From: Nocardioides okcheonensis
GTDB lineage: Bacteria; Actinomycetota; Actinomycetes; Propionibacteriales; Nocardioidaceae
Direction: 5' to 3'
Assembly: GCF_020991065.1 (NCBI RefSeq)
Contig: NZ_CP087710.1
Span: 2,356,001-2,420,000, forward strand
DNA: 64,000 nucleotides
In this document: one piece after another, positions 50,168-59,697 of the stretch
Layout of the letters: each line of letters starts with the position of its first letter
Position numbering within the stretch: the first letter of the stretch is position 1
Notes under the pieces: generated by a model
What the model was told of the DNA's origin: nothing
Databases searched by the model: none
Seen by the model: the letters and a program-made list of their open reading frames with translations, nothing else
Program-made: the position numbers and the translations under genes

Positions 50168-50498
50168 CGGGCGAGCTCCTTTCCATCAGGTCCGGGTGTC
50201 GGATCGGGTGGCGCTCGACCGAGCACGGTGCACCACGTTGTTTGTCGGGTGAAAGAGTAGACATACTTTCGGTGATAGACAAAACCAATCTAGGCAGCGG
50301 CGTGTCCTTCCACGCCCGATCTACCCGGAATCGGGGACCGGCCACCCATCCCGTGGGGAGGGATCCGGGCACGTGTGACTCCCGACATCTGCCATTCGTG
50401 TTGCGCCGTGCCCGCCGGCGAGGCATCATTTTGTTACCGGCGAGTAGCAGCGCTGCCCGCCCCCGAGAACGCCACGACCGGAAACAGGTGGAAGCCCC
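50168..50498. other. 331-bp divergent intergenic region, AT-richer than its surroundings
   Basis: It lies between leftward TauE/SafE and rightward fadE5. The first third holds the tauE promoter and a locally A/T-rich block (about 50235-50292). The remainder has no dyads or ORFs I would defend, and fadE5 starts at a GTG after GGAAACAGGTGGAAG, a modest ribosome site. No small gene is evident. Confidence 0.5.
50240..50282 (-). promoter_or_regulatory. tauE promoter with candidate Rrf2 operator
   Basis: Minus strand: -35 TTGTCT (50282-50277), 17-bp spacer, -10 TACTCT (50259-50254), then CACCCGACAAAC, whose GACAAAC (50246-50240) would cover the start of transcription. CATCTGACAAAC occurs at the same distance class upstream of the Rrf2 ATG (49159-49153). 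The match is 10 of 12 bases. A site shared by regulator and transporter suggests co-regulation. Confidence 0.55.
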
Positions 50499-52373
50499 GT
50501 GAGCCACTACAAGACCAACCTCCGCGACATCGAGTTCAACCTCTTCGAGGTGCTCGGCCGGGACGAGGTGCTCGGCACCGGTCCCTTCGGTGACGTCGAC
50601 GGCGAGAGCGCCCGCGAGATCCTGCGCGAGGTCGAGCGCCTCTCCCGCGAGGACCTCGCCGCGTCCTACGAGGAGAGCGACCGCACCCCGCCCGTCTTCG
50701 ACCCCGCCACCCACACCGCGCCGGTGCCCGCGTCGTTCAAGACGTCCTACCAGGCGTGGATGGACGCCGAGTTCTGGCGCCTGCAGGTCTTCGAGGAGAT
50801 GGGTGGCACGCCCGCGCCGTCCTCGCTGATCTGGGCGATCGGCGAGATGGTCCTCGGCGCGAACGCCCCGATCTGGATGTACGCCGCCGGCCCCGCCTTC
50901 GCCAACGTGGTGCACCGCAACGGCAACGAGCGCGACCAGGCCGTCGCCCAGCACATGGTCGACCGCCAGTGGGGCTGCACCATGGTGCTCACCGAGCCCG
51001 ACGCGGGCTCCGACGTCGGCGCCGGCCGCACCAAGGCGACGCCCAACGACGACGGCTCATGGAACATCACGGGCGTCAAGCGCTTCATCACCAGCGCGAC
51101 CCACGACATGAGCGAGAACATCATGCACCTCGTGCTCGCGCGCCCCGAGGGCGTCGAGGGCGTCGGCGGCCCGGGCACGAAGGGCCTCTCGCTCTTCTGG
51201 ATGCCCGAGCACCACTTCGACCTCGAGACCGGCGAGCTGACCGGCGAGCGGAACGGCGTCTACGTCACCAACGTCGAGCACAAGATGGGCATCAAGGTCT
51301 CCAACACGTGCGAGGTCACCTTCGGCGACCCGCAGGTCGGCGGCGGCGAGCCCGCCAAGGGCTGGCTGCTCGGCGAGGTCCACGACGGCATCGCGCAGAT
51401 GTTCCAGGTCATCGAGAACGCCCGGATGATGGTCGGCACCAAGGCCATCGCCACCCTCTCCACCGGCTACCTCAACGCGCTCGAGTTCGCCAAGGAGCGC
51501 GTCCAGGGCGCCGACCTGACCCAGGCGGCCGACAAGACCGCCCCGCGCGTCACGATCACCCACCACCCCGACGTACGCCGCTCGCTCATGACGCAGAAGT
51601 CGTTCGCCGAGGCGATGCGGGCGCTGGTGCTCTACACCGCGACGTGGCAGGACCAGGTCATGGTCGCCGAGCACGCCGGCACCGCGGACTCCGACGAGGC
51701 GCGCCTCGCCGCCGCCGTCAACGACCTGCTGCTCCCGATCGTCAAGGGCTACGGCTCCGAGCGCTCGTGGGTCCTGCTCGGCACCGAGTCGCTGCAGACC
51801 TTCGGCGGCTCCGGCTTCCTGCAGGAGTACCCGATCGAGCAGTACGTCCGCGACGCCAAGATCGACACCCTCTACGAGGGCACCACCGCGATCCAGGGCC
51901 AGGACTTCTTCTTCCGCAAGATCGTCAAGGACCAGGGCCGCGCGCTCGGCCACCTGGCGAAGGAGATCGAGGGCTTCATCACCTCCGAGGCGGGCAACGG
52001 CCGGCTCAAGAACGAGCGCGCGCTGCTCGCCACCGCCCTCGAGGACGCCAACGCGATCGTCGGCCACATGATCAACGACCTGATGTCGTCGCAGGACGAC
52101 CAGCGCAACATCTACAAGGTCGGCCTCAACACCTCGCGCCTGCTGATGGTGCTCGGTGACGTGGTCTGCGCCTGGCTGCTGCTGCGCCAGGCCGACGTGG
52201 CGCTCGCCAAGCTGGCCGGCGAGGTCTCGGCCAAGGACAAGGTCTTCTACGAGGGCAAGGTCGCCGCGGCGCAGTTCTTCGCGCAGACCAACCTGCCCAA
52301 GATCAGCTCCGAGCGCGCCATCGCCGAGGCGACCACCCTCGACCTGATGGACCTCGACGAGTCGGCCTTCTGA
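50499..52373 (+). CDS. fadE5: Acyl-CoA dehydrogenase, FadE5 type
   Basis: A 624-residue FAD enzyme of beta-oxidation. It is closely similar throughout to mycobacterial FadE5 as I remember it: [39 protein letters not shown] (FAD/substrate loop), [39 protein letters not shown], and [20 protein letters not shown] with the catalytic Glu. The long N- and C-terminal extensions set FadE5 apart from ordinary 380-residue dehydrogenases; in mycobacteria it is a broad-range first-step enzyme. It is a single gene under its own promoter. A composite palindrome follows 23 bp after the stop and probably terminates it. Confidence 0.92.
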   Translation: MSHYKTNLRDIEFNLFEVLGRDEVLGTGPFGDVDGESAREILREVERLSREDLAASYEESDRTPPVFDPATHTAPVPASFKTSYQAWMDAEFWRLQVFEEMGGTPAPSSLIWAIGEMVLGANAPIWMYAAGPAFANVVHRNGNERDQAVAQHMVDRQWGCTMVLTEPDAGSDVGAGRTKATPNDDGSWNITGVKRFITSATHDMSENIMHLVLARPEGVEGVGGPGTKGLSLFWMPEHHFDLETGELTGERNGVYVTNVEHKMGIKVSNTCEVTFGDPQVGGGEPAKGWLLGEVHDGIAQMFQVIENARMMVGTKAIATLSTGYLNALEFAKERVQGADLTQAADKTAPRVTITHHPDVRRSLMTQKSFAEAMRALVLYTATWQDQVMVAEHAGTADSDEARLAAAVNDLLLPIVKGYGSERSWVLLGTESLQTFGGSGFLQEYPIEQYVRDAKIDTLYEGTTAIQGQDFFFRKIVKDQGRALGHLAKEIEGFITSEAGNGRLKNERALLATALEDANAIVGHMINDLMSSQDDQRNIYKVGLNTSRLLMVLGDVVCAWLLLRQADVALAKLAGEVSAKDKVFYEGKVAAAQFFAQTNLPKISSERAIAEATTLDLMDLDESAF

Positions 52374-52396
52374 TCGTCCGCTGACGCATCCCTGCC

Positions 52397-52480
52397 CGAA
52401 AGTCCCCGGATATCCGGGGACTTTCGTGCTGTGCACCCGAGATCTCGGGTGCACAGCACGAACCTCGGGTGCACAGCACC
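52397..52480. repeat. Composite perfect palindrome, copy 2 (30 bp + 40 bp + half-site)
   Basis: A 30-bp perfect palindrome at 52397-52426 (left half CGAAAGTCCCCGGAT) overlaps by four bases a 40-bp perfect palindrome at 52423-52462 (left half TTCGTGCTGTGCACCCGAGA). The right arm is then repeated once more (CTCGGGTGCACAGCAC, 52464-52479). The cores AGTCCCCGGATATCCGGGGA and GTGCTGTGCACCCGAGATCT are identical to those at 10881-10943, in reverse order. It lies 23 bp after the fadE5 stop, where it would make a strong terminator. Confidence 0.88.
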
Positions 52481-52653
52481 CGCCGACTGCAGCGACCGTG
52501 GCGGCGTACGACCTCACGGGCCGCGGATCCGATGTCGTGTGCCGCCACCCTCGAGCGGCAGCGAACCCCCCGCGCGCGCCGATGACAGGTGTCACGGTGA
52601 GGTCGTGACAACTCCCCGAGGGGCCGGGGGCGCCGCGCGGACAGGCTGGACGC

Positions 52654-53559
52654 ATGAGCACTCCAGCGATCCGCGCCACCGGGCTGCGCAAGCAGTTCCG
52701 CCAGGCTGACGGCACCCCGGTCCTCGCGGTCGACGACGTCGACCTCACCGTCCAGCCCGGCGAGATCGTCGCCTTCCTCGGCCCCAACGGCGCCGGCAAG
52801 ACGACGACCGTCGACATGCTGCTCGGCCTGACCCGGCCCGACGCCGGGACCGTCGAGGTGTACGGCCTCGAGCCGGGCGCCGCGGTCCGCGCCGGCCGGG
52901 TGTCGGCCGTCATGCAGACCGGCGGCCTGCTGCCGGACTTCACCGTCGAGGAGACGGTGCGCGCGATCGCCGCGCTGCACGGCCGGCTGGACCGGGTCGC
53001 CGCCGTCATCGAACGGGCCCGGCTCGGCGAGCTCGCCGGGCGACGCGTCCAGGCCTGCTCGGGCGGCGAGCAGCAGCGGCTCAAGTTCGCCCTCGCCCTC
53101 GTCCCCGACCCCGACCTGGTGGTCCTCGACGAGCCCACGACCGGCATGGACGTCGCCGCGCGCCAGGAGTTCTGGGCCGCGATGCGCGAGGACGCGGCGC
53201 AGGGCCGCACCATCGTCTTCGCCACCCACTACCTCGCCGAGGCCGACGAGTTCGCCGAGCGCACGGTCCTGATGGCCGGGGGCCGGATCGTCCACGACGC
53301 CCCCACCACCGACGTCCGCGCGGCGTACGGCGGGCGCACCGTCACCTTCCGCCCGCCCGCCGCGGTGGTCGGCGCCGACGGCATCGACGCCGACTGGCTC
53401 GCCCAGGTCGAGCGCGCCCTCGAGCCGCTCGGGGTGACCGGGCTCGAGGTCTCCGCCGCGAGCCTCGAGGCCGCGTTCCTCGCGCTCACCAGCACCCCCG
53501 CCGCCGACGCCCGCCCGACCACCGACGCCGCCCTCGCAGGAACCGGAGCCACCCGATGA
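52654..53559 (+). CDS. ABC-2-type exporter ATPase
   Basis: A 301-residue ATPase of the DrrA/NatA type: VAFLGPNGAGKTTTVDMLLG (Walker A), ACSGGEQQRLKFALALVPDP (signature, CSGGE), LVVLDEPTTGMDVAARQEFW (Walker B) and VFATHYLAEADEFA (H-loop). The C-terminal extension follows the drug/antibiotic resistance group. It is first of a four-gene overlapping operon with a permease, histidine kinase and response regulator. CAGGCT (52642-52647) ends 6 bp before the ATG, suggesting a leaderless mRNA. Cargo unknown; a role in resistance or envelope stress is typical of this gene arrangement. Confidence 0.92.
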   Translation: MSTPAIRATGLRKQFRQADGTPVLAVDDVDLTVQPGEIVAFLGPNGAGKTTTVDMLLGLTRPDAGTVEVYGLEPGAAVRAGRVSAVMQTGGLLPDFTVEETVRAIAALHGRLDRVAAVIERARLGELAGRRVQACSGGEQQRLKFALALVPDPDLVVLDEPTTGMDVAARQEFWAAMREDAAQGRTIVFATHYLAEADEFAERTVLMAGGRIVHDAPTTDVRAAYGGRTVTFRPPAAVVGADGIDADWLAQVERALEPLGVTGLEVSAASLEAAFLALTSTPAADARPTTDAALAGTGATR

Positions 53560-54371
53560 CCGACCAGCTCGCCACCGCCCCCGCCCAGCCCACCGTGACC
53601 GCGCCGGGCGGCGTACGCCCCACGCCGCGGCCGTCGATGACCACCTATGCCCGGCTCGACCTGCGCCGCCAGCTGCGCGACCGGTTCGCGATGTTCTTCG
53701 TGGTCGGGCTGCCGACCTTCATGTACCTCGTCTTCGGCCTCGGGACCGACGACACGGTCGGCTCCGGCAACGTCGCGATGTACGTGATGATCTCGATGGC
53801 CTCCTACGGCGCGGTCACCGCCACGACGAGCGTCGCGGGCAGCGCCGCCGCCGAGCAGGTGATGGGGTGGGGCCGGCAGATCGGCCTGACCCCGATGCGG
53901 CCCCTCGCCTTCGTCCTCACCAAGGCGGGCATCGCGATGGTCGTCGCGGCCGTGCCGGTCGCCGCGATCTTCGCCATCGGCGCGGTCACCGGCGCCCGCG
54001 GCGACTGGACCGACTGGACCCTCGCCGCGGCGCTCACCTGGCTCGGCTCGGCGCTCTTCGCCCTCTACGGGCTCGCGGTCTGCCTCGCCGTCCGCAGCCC
54101 CAACGCACCCGGCATCGCCTCCGGGGTGATCGTGGTGCTGGCCTTCCTGGGCAACGTCTTCACGCCGATGGACGGCTTCATGCTCGACCTCGGCCGCTTC
54201 ACCCCGCTCTACGGCTACGCCGCGCTGGCCCGCTACCCGCTCACCGAGGGCCACCTCCCGATGGGCGGCCACGACCCGCTGTGGCTGCCGGTCGCTAACG
54301 TGCTCGCGTGGACCGTGATCTTCTCCCTGGTGGCGATGTGGGGCCTGCGCCGCAGCCGGGCGCGAGCGTGA
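53556..54371 (+). CDS. ABC-2-type exporter permease
   Basis: A 271-residue integral membrane protein with six helices (RFAMFFVVGLPTFMYLVFGL; VAMYVMISMASYGAVTATTS; LAFVLTKAGIAMVVAAVPVA; and three more). It has the ABC-2 layout, with a cytoplasmic N-terminus rich in Thr/Pro and a final WTVIFSLVAMWGLRRSRARA. It is coupled by ATGA to the ATPase gene and by GTGA to the kinase gene. It forms the channel with the preceding ATPase. Confidence 0.9.
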   Translation: MTDQLATAPAQPTVTAPGGVRPTPRPSMTTYARLDLRRQLRDRFAMFFVVGLPTFMYLVFGLGTDDTVGSGNVAMYVMISMASYGAVTATTSVAGSAAAEQVMGWGRQIGLTPMRPLAFVLTKAGIAMVVAAVPVAAIFAIGAVTGARGDWTDWTLAAALTWLGSALFALYGLAVCLAVRSPNAPGIASGVIVVLAFLGNVFTPMDGFMLDLGRFTPLYGYAALARYPLTEGHLPMGGHDPLWLPVANVLAWTVIFSLVAMWGLRRSRARA

Positions 54372-55438
54372 GCCACCTGCACGGGCCCGCGTCGACCGCC
54401 GAGGACCCGTCCAGCCCCTGGCAGCGCTGGGGCTGGGCGATGGCCGTCATCTGGCTGGGCTTCCTCTTCTTCCCGGTCGCGAGCGCCCTGCAGTCCGACG
54501 CCCCGCCCCTCGCGACGACCGCCACCCTTGCGGCGATCGCCGTCTTCGCGGTCCTCTACGTCCTCGGCTACACGGTCTGGTCGCAGCACGCCCTCCTCGT
54601 CCTCGCCGGGCTGGTGACGCTGACCGCCGCCCTCGTCCCCGTGCTGGGGGTCGACGCCCTCGGCGTGACGCCGTACCTCGGCGCGTACTCGGCGCTCCAG
54701 GTGCCGGCCCCGCAGTGGCGCTGGACCACCCCGGCGATCGCCGCGGTGCCGGTCCTGTCGCTCTTCGGCAGCGACGACTTCCCCGTCTTCTTCTTCATCC
54801 TGGTGTGGCCGATCATCGGCGGCTGCACCATCGTCCGGCTGCTGACCGACGCCGAGGTGAAGGCGGACGCCACCCGCCAGTCCCTCGCCCTGGTCGCCGA
54901 GCGCGAGCGGGTCGCCCGCGACGTCCACGACGTGCTCGGGCACTCGCTGACGGCGCTCTCGGTGAAGGCCGAGCTCGCCGCGCGGCTCATCGACCTCGAC
55001 CCCGAGCGCGCGAAGGCCGAGCTGGAGTCGATCCAGGAGACCGCCCGCTCGGCGCTGGCCGAGGTGCGGGCGACCGTCGGTGGGCTGCGCGCCGCCAACC
55101 TCGACGCCGAGGTGACCGCGGCTCCGCGCGTGCTCGCCGACGCGGGCGTCACGACCGAGGTCGTCGGCGAGGTCGCCGACACCGACCCGCGCCACCGGGC
55201 GCTGCTGGCCTGGGTGCTGCGGGAGTCGGTCACCAACGTCGTACGCCACTCCGGCGCGGGATCCGTCCGGATCGAGCTCGGCGCCCACGGCATCGCGATC
55301 ACCGACGACGGCGCGGGCCCGACCGGCCCCGAGGGCAACGGCCTGCGCGGGATGCGGGAGCGGGTGCAGGGCGCGGGTGGCACGCTGACCGTGACCCCGG
55401 CGACGCCCGGGACGCGAGTGGAGGTGGGACTGCCGTGA
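54368..55438 (+). CDS. NarL-type sensor histidine kinase
   Basis: A 356-residue membrane kinase. Several N-terminal helices (AMAVIWLGFLFFPVASALQS, AAIAVFAVLYVLGYTVWS and others to about residue 155) precede a HisKA_3 dimerisation domain, ERERVARDVHDVLGHSLTAL, where the His is phosphorylated, and an ATPase domain with WVLRESVTNVVRHSGAGSVR (N box) and GNGLRGMRERVQGAGG (G2 box). No extracytoplasmic sensor domain is present, so it is an intramembrane-sensing type. It is coupled to the ABC-2 genes and the regulator, so it probably senses the exporter's cargo or membrane state and controls this operon. Confidence 0.92.
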   Translation: MSHLHGPASTAEDPSSPWQRWGWAMAVIWLGFLFFPVASALQSDAPPLATTATLAAIAVFAVLYVLGYTVWSQHALLVLAGLVTLTAALVPVLGVDALGVTPYLGAYSALQVPAPQWRWTTPAIAAVPVLSLFGSDDFPVFFFILVWPIIGGCTIVRLLTDAEVKADATRQSLALVAERERVARDVHDVLGHSLTALSVKAELAARLIDLDPERAKAELESIQETARSALAEVRATVGGLRAANLDAEVTAAPRVLADAGVTTEVVGEVADTDPRHRALLAWVLRESVTNVVRHSGAGSVRIELGAHGIAITDDGAGPTGPEGNGLRGMRERVQGAGGTLTVTPATPGTRVEVGLP

Positions 55439-56040
55439 TCAGGCTGCTGCTGGCCGACGACCAGGCGCTGGTGCGCGGGGCGCTCGCCGCGCTGCTCGAC
55501 CTCGAGCCGGACCTCGAGGTGGTCGCCCAGGTGGGGCGGGGCGACGAGGTGGTCGACGCCGCCCGCGAGTCGGGCGCGGAGGTGTGCCTGCTCGACATCG
55601 AGATGCCCGGCATGACCGGGATCGACGCCGCGGCCGCGCTCCGCGGCGCGCTGCCCGGCGTCCGGTCGCTCGTGGTGACGACCTTCGGACGCCCCGGCTA
55701 CGTCCGCCGCGCGATCGAGGCCGGCGCGTCCGGCTTCGTCGTCAAGGACACCCCGGCGCGCCAGCTCGCCGACGCCGTGCGCCGGGTGCACGCCGGGCTG
55801 CGGGTCATCGACCCCGACCTGGCCGCCGAGTCGCTGATGGACGGGTCGAGCCCGCTCACCGACCGCGAGCGCCAGCTGCTGACGCTCGCGCTCGACGGGT
55901 CGACGGTCTCGACCATCGCCGCCGGGGTGCACCTGTCCGAGGGCACGGTCCGCAACCACCTGTCCGCCGCGATCGGCAAGACCGGGGCGAGCACCCGCAG
56001 CGAGGCGGCACGGATCGCCCAGGACCGCGGCTGGTTGTGA
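55435..56040 (+). CDS. NarL/LuxR-type response regulator
   Basis: A 201-residue two-domain regulator. The receiver domain has acidic pair ADD near the start, phospho-acceptor Asp in VCLLDIEMPGMTGIDAAAAL, conserved Thr in LVVTTFGRPG and Lys in FVVKDTPARQLADAVR. The output is a LuxR helix-turn-helix (LTDRERQLLTLALDGSTVST, GVHLSEGTVRNHLSAAIGKT). It is coupled by GTGA to its kinase. It is the likely activator of the exporter operon. Confidence 0.94.
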   Translation: MIRLLLADDQALVRGALAALLDLEPDLEVVAQVGRGDEVVDAARESGAEVCLLDIEMPGMTGIDAAAALRGALPGVRSLVVTTFGRPGYVRRAIEAGASGFVVKDTPARQLADAVRRVHAGLRVIDPDLAAESLMDGSSPLTDRERQLLTLALDGSTVSTIAAGVHLSEGTVRNHLSAAIGKTGASTRSEAARIAQDRGWL

Positions 56041-56049
56041 GGCGGCGGC

Positions 56050-56262
56050 TCACATCTCGCGGCGCTCCTCCACGTGGGTCGTCCGGGAGCGCTGGTTGTT
56101 CATCACGAGGGCGAGGACGAGCGACAGCACGCCGGCGACGACCAGGATCCACCCGACCGTGCCGGGGTCGACGACGTCCTGGACGGACGCGGGGAACTCC
56201 TTGATCGCGAACAGCAGGATCAGGCCGATGACCAGCAGCAGGATGCCGATGCCGATTCCCAT
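56050..56262 (-). CDS. 70-residue two-helix membrane protein, DUF6458-like
   Basis: A small membrane protein: MGIGIGILLLVIGLILLFAI, an amphipathic KEFPASVQDVVDPGTVGW turn, a second helix ILVVAGVLSLVLALVMN, and a charged tail (RSRTTHVEERREM). This matches the DUF6458 family of actinobacterial small membrane proteins, of unknown function. Start ATG at 56262 with GAAGGAG 6 bp upstream. It ends 9 bp beyond the response-regulator stop, convergent. Confidence 0.82.
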   Translation of the reverse strand: MGIGIGILLLVIGLILLFAIKEFPASVQDVVDPGTVGWILVVAGVLSLVLALVMNNQRSRTTHVEERREM

Positions 56263-56371
56263 GACGACTCCTTCGTCGCAGTGCGGCCGGCTCGGGACCG
56301 GACCGTCCCGGGCAGCGTAGGACGTCGGCGGGCGGCTCCACCGCTCCCGCACACCCGTGGGGGTGGCGGCG

Positions 56372-57787
56372 TCAGCGCACCTTCCCGGCACGCAGCGTGA
56401 CCGAGCGGGTGGTGCCGCCGGCGGCCACGACGACGCGGACGGAGACCGCGCGGCCCCGCATCGGGGCCAGGAGCCTCAGCCGCGGGAGGGTGGCCCGGCG
56501 CACCTTCGCGGTCCCGGCGTACCACTGGAAGCGGTAGGTCACCGCGGTCGCGCGCAGCAGCCGGTCGAGGCCGGCGACCCGCAGGGTCCGCCCGACCCGC
56601 GGCTTCCCGGTGACGTCGAGGCCCGCGACGACGGCGGCGAGGCCGGCGGGTACGTCCACGGCCGGCGATGGGGCGGGCGTCGGCGCCGGAGGCGGGCTCG
56701 GGCTCGGAGCGGGGCTCGGTGTCGGGCTGGGCGTGGGGCTGGGTGTCGGGGTGGGTGTCGGGGTGGGGGTCGGCGTCGGGGGCGGCGCGGGGTCGCCGTG
56801 GATCCCCATCCGCGCGTCGACGTCGCCGCGGGACTCCCCCGGGGCGAGCACGACCGGCGTCGCGTCCGCCCACGTGTCGGCGTCGCGGTAGTACTCGGAG
56901 AGGTCCCCCTCCTCCTGGGAGCTGTAGAACCGGAGGACGTAGCCGGCCGGCGGCAGGTCGTCGATGACGTAGGACCCGTCCGGGCCGACGGTCACGGTCA
57001 CGACCTCCTGCTCCTCGGGGTCGTACGCGGTGACCTCCGCGCCGGGGAGCGGGGCGCCGGCGGCGTCGACGACGCGTCCGGCGATCGCGGCGGTCGCGGT
57101 GAGGTCGAGCGGCGGCAGCGCCGACCCGAGCCCGGCGTCGACCACGACGTCGGTGCCCTCGTCGACCGTCGCGACGTCCTCGAAGAACTCGGGCAGGTGG
57201 CCGGGTGCGGAGACGCCCACCCGGTAGGTCCCGGGCGCCAGCCCGCTCAGCGCGTACGCCCCGTCGGCGCCGCTGGTCGCGGGTCGGCCGACCGGCTCCC
57301 AGGTCGTGCCGTCGGTGTCGACGGCGTAGGCGCGGACGGTCGCGCCGGGCAGGGGCCGTCCGCCCCCCTCGACGAGGCCGACGACCGAGCCGGCGGGTTC
57401 GACGAAGGCGTCGACCTCGGTCACCGGCCGGTCGACGACCGCGACGGGCAGGGCGGAGGCGAGGTCTGGCCGGTTGTCGTAGGCCTCCTCGACGTAGGTG
57501 CCGCGCGGGCTCTCGAAGGCGATCCGGTAGGTGCCGCGCTCGAGGTCGAGCGACCAGGCGCCGCCCTCGTCCGGGGTGGTGGTGCCGGCGGGCTCCCACG
57601 TGCCGGCGGGGCCGGGGAGGTAGGCCACGACCCGCAGGTCGGTGGTGTCGAGCACGTCGGCGGTCGAGACGGTGCCGGACACCGCGTCCCCCATCACGGC
57701 GCCGCTGGCGGGCGGCAGGCCGCCCACGGCGAGCACCGATGCGGTGGCCACCGCGATCGCCACCGACCGCCGAGCGCGTCCCTGCAT
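56372..57787 (-). CDS. Secreted multi-domain protein with carboxypeptidase-regulatory/SdrB-like repeats
   Basis: A 471-residue exported protein. Signal peptide [20 protein letters not shown] is cut around PPASGA. Three or more beta-sandwich repeats share a pattern of GxVxxAxGxPLPGAxVxAY, then DGxYxLxxLxPGTYRV (for example [20 protein letters not shown]). A Pro/Thr/Ser linker of TPTPTP repeats (about 330-370) leads to a C-terminal Ig-like domain ([20 protein letters not shown]). No sortase LPxTG or membrane anchor is seen. It is probably a wall-associated or secreted adhesion-type or structural protein. The ATG at 57787 is used; a GTG directly before it is in frame. Confidence 0.8.
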   Translation of the reverse strand: MQGRARRSVAIAVATASVLAVGGLPPASGAVMGDAVSGTVSTADVLDTTDLRVVAYLPGPAGTWEPAGTTTPDEGGAWSLDLERGTYRIAFESPRGTYVEEAYDNRPDLASALPVAVVDRPVTEVDAFVEPAGSVVGLVEGGGRPLPGATVRAYAVDTDGTTWEPVGRPATSGADGAYALSGLAPGTYRVGVSAPGHLPEFFEDVATVDEGTDVVVDAGLGSALPPLDLTATAAIAGRVVDAAGAPLPGAEVTAYDPEEQEVVTVTVGPDGSYVIDDLPPAGYVLRFYSSQEEGDLSEYYRDADTWADATPVVLAPGESRGDVDARMGIHGDPAPPPTPTPTPTPTPTPSPTPSPTPSPAPSPSPPPAPTPAPSPAVDVPAGLAAVVAGLDVTGKPRVGRTLRVAGLDRLLRATAVTYRFQWYAGTAKVRRATLPRLRLLAPMRGRAVSVRVVVAAGGTTRSVTLRAGKVR

Positions 57788-57939
57788 CACACCCCCCGGC
57801 CCCGGGCCGGCGCCGCGTATCGGGCCGGTCGCCCGGGCCGAACGCTAGGACCGGCTCCGGCACGGCCAGGACGCCTGCACCGCCATCCCCACAATTGGGC
57901 AGACCGGACCGGGTCCGACCCGGGCCCTACGCTCTCCCC

Positions 57940-58755
57940 ATGACCGACCAGGAGTCCATGTCCGGCCTCGTCTCGGTGTGGTGGGAGGCGGTCGACTCCT
58001 TCACCCGCCTGCTCGAGCGCGTCGGCGACGACGAGTGGCAGACCCCCACCGACCTGCCAGGCTGGGACGTCCACGCGGTCGCGGCGCACACCGCCCACCT
58101 CGAGGGGCTGCTCGCCGGGCGGGCGCACGACGACATCGAGGTCGGCGAGGTCGGCCACGCCCGCGGCGCGATGGGTCGCTTCACCGAGCAGGGCGTGGTG
58201 GCCCGCCACGGTCGCGTCCCGGGCGACCTGATCGCCGAGATCCGCGAGGCGGCGACCGCGCGGCACACGCGGCTGCTCGCCGACCCGCCGATCGACCCGG
58301 ACGCGCCGGCGCCGGGGCTGTTCGGCGCGATCGGGTGGTCGACCCTCACGCTGCTGCGCAACCGGCCGCTCGACGTGTGGATGCACGAGCAGGACGTCCG
58401 GCGCGCGCTGGAGAGGCCGGGCAACCTCGACTCGGCCGCCGCCGTGCACACGACCGACCAGCTCCTCGAGAGCCTGCCGATGGTGGTCGCCAAGCGCGCA
58501 GCGGCACCGGCCGGGACCGTCGTGCGCGTCGCGGTCGACGGGCACGCACCGGTGACGGCCGTCGTGGGCACGGACGGCCGGGGCCGGCGCGGCGACGCGG
58601 CCGACGGCGAGCCGACCCTGACCCTCGGCACGGACCGGGAGACGTTCGTGCTCCTCGCCGGCGGGCGACGGGCACCCGCCCCGGGCGCGGTGCGGGTCGA
58701 CGGTGACGCCGACCTCGCGGCCCGGGTGCTGGGCGCGATGGCGGTGACGCCGTGA
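57940..58755 (+). CDS. Maleylpyruvate isomerase-like (TIGR03083/DinB-fold) protein
   Basis: A 271-residue protein of the mycothiol-dependent maleylpyruvate isomerase-like superfamily. LPGWDVHAVAAHTAHLEGLL carries the first metal His, and RPLDVWMHEQDVRRALERPG the His/Asp-rich second site. A C-terminal SCP2-like half binds lipid or thiol (GEPTLTLGTDRETFVLLAGG, VRVDGDADLAARVLGAM). It probably transfers or isomerises with mycothiol; the substrate is unknown. TACGCT (57928-57933) ends 6 bp before the ATG. Its stop overlaps the SDR GTG start. Confidence 0.88.
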   Translation: MTDQESMSGLVSVWWEAVDSFTRLLERVGDDEWQTPTDLPGWDVHAVAAHTAHLEGLLAGRAHDDIEVGEVGHARGAMGRFTEQGVVARHGRVPGDLIAEIREAATARHTRLLADPPIDPDAPAPGLFGAIGWSTLTLLRNRPLDVWMHEQDVRRALERPGNLDSAAAVHTTDQLLESLPMVVAKRAAAPAGTVVRVAVDGHAPVTAVVGTDGRGRRGDAADGEPTLTLGTDRETFVLLAGGRRAPAPGAVRVDGDADLAARVLGAMAVTP

Positions 58756-59684
58756 CCACCTCGACCGCGTGGACCACCGACCGGATCGGCGACCTCACCG
58801 GCCGCACGGCACTGGTCACGGGCCCGACCGTCGGCGGGCTCGGCTTCCACACCTGCCTCGAGCTGGCCCGGCACGGCGCCCGCGTGGTCCTCGCCGGGCG
58901 TACGCCGGACAAGCTCGACGCGGCGGCGGACGCGGTCCGCGCCGAGGTGCCCGGCGCCGACCTCGACCACCTCGTCGTCGACCTGGCCGACCTGGCGTCC
59001 GTGCGCGCCGCCGGCGGGGAGGCGGCACGTCTCGGTCCGCTCGACCTGCTGGTCAACAACGCCGGGGTGATGGCGAGTCCCTACCGCCGCACCGCCGACG
59101 GCCTCGAGTCGCAGATGGCGACCAACCACTTCGGCCCGTTCCTGCTGACCGGCCTGCTGCTCGACCAGCTCGTCGCGTCCGGCGCCGGCCGGGTCGTCAC
59201 CCTGTCCTCGCAGATGCACCGGGTGGCGCGCTCGGCGCCGACCGGCGACCCGCGCGAGCGGCGCCGCTACCGCCGCTGGCGGGTCTACGGGCAGACCAAG
59301 CTCGCCAACCTGCTCTTCACGTTCGAGCTCGACCGGCGCCTGCGCCGCGCCGGCCTCCCGGTCACGGCGCTCGCCGCGCACCCGGGCTTCGCCGGCACCC
59401 ACCTCGCCGTCAACGGCCAGCTCGGTGGCACCGAGGGGCGACGGGCCGCGATCATGGACGCCGCCGTGCGGGCGGTCTCCCAGCCGGCCGCGGCCGGCGC
59501 CTGGCCGACGCTGATGGCTGCGACCGACGACCTGCCGGGCGCGACGTACGTCGGTCCGGGCGGGCCGGGCCAGGCCGGGGGTCGGCCGCAGGTCGTCGGC
59601 ACGTCGTCCCTGGCCCGCGACCAGGTCGCCCAGCGTCGGCTGTGGGAGCGCAGCGAGGAGACGGTGGGGCTGGCCTGGCCGTGA
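58752..59684 (+). CDS. Short-chain dehydrogenase/reductase
   Basis: A 310-residue SDR of the retinol-dehydrogenase/WWOX-like branch. Cofactor site TALVTGPTVGGLGFHTCLEL (the glycine motif is unusual, TGPTVGGLG), LLVNNAGVMASPYRRT (NNAG), ATNHFGPFLLTGLLL, VTLSSQMH (catalytic Ser) and VYGQTKLANLLFTFEL (YxxxK). The Arg after the second strand (LAGRTPDKLD) suggests NADP(H). It is coupled by GTGA to the maleylpyruvate isomerase-like gene. Substrate unknown. Confidence 0.92.
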   Translation: MTTSTAWTTDRIGDLTGRTALVTGPTVGGLGFHTCLELARHGARVVLAGRTPDKLDAAADAVRAEVPGADLDHLVVDLADLASVRAAGGEAARLGPLDLLVNNAGVMASPYRRTADGLESQMATNHFGPFLLTGLLLDQLVASGAGRVVTLSSQMHRVARSAPTGDPRERRRYRRWRVYGQTKLANLLFTFELDRRLRRAGLPVTALAAHPGFAGTHLAVNGQLGGTEGRRAAIMDAAVRAVSQPAAAGAWPTLMAATDDLPGATYVGPGGPGQAGGRPQVVGTSSLARDQVAQRRLWERSEETVGLAWP

Positions 59685-59697
59685 CCGGCCGGAGCCC

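Noticed and set aside
56700..56790. Plus-strand GGGTGTCGGGGTGGG run as a regulatory G-quadruplex
   Set aside because: It is the complement of the TPTPTP linker codons of the secreted repeat protein; coding constraint explains it fully.
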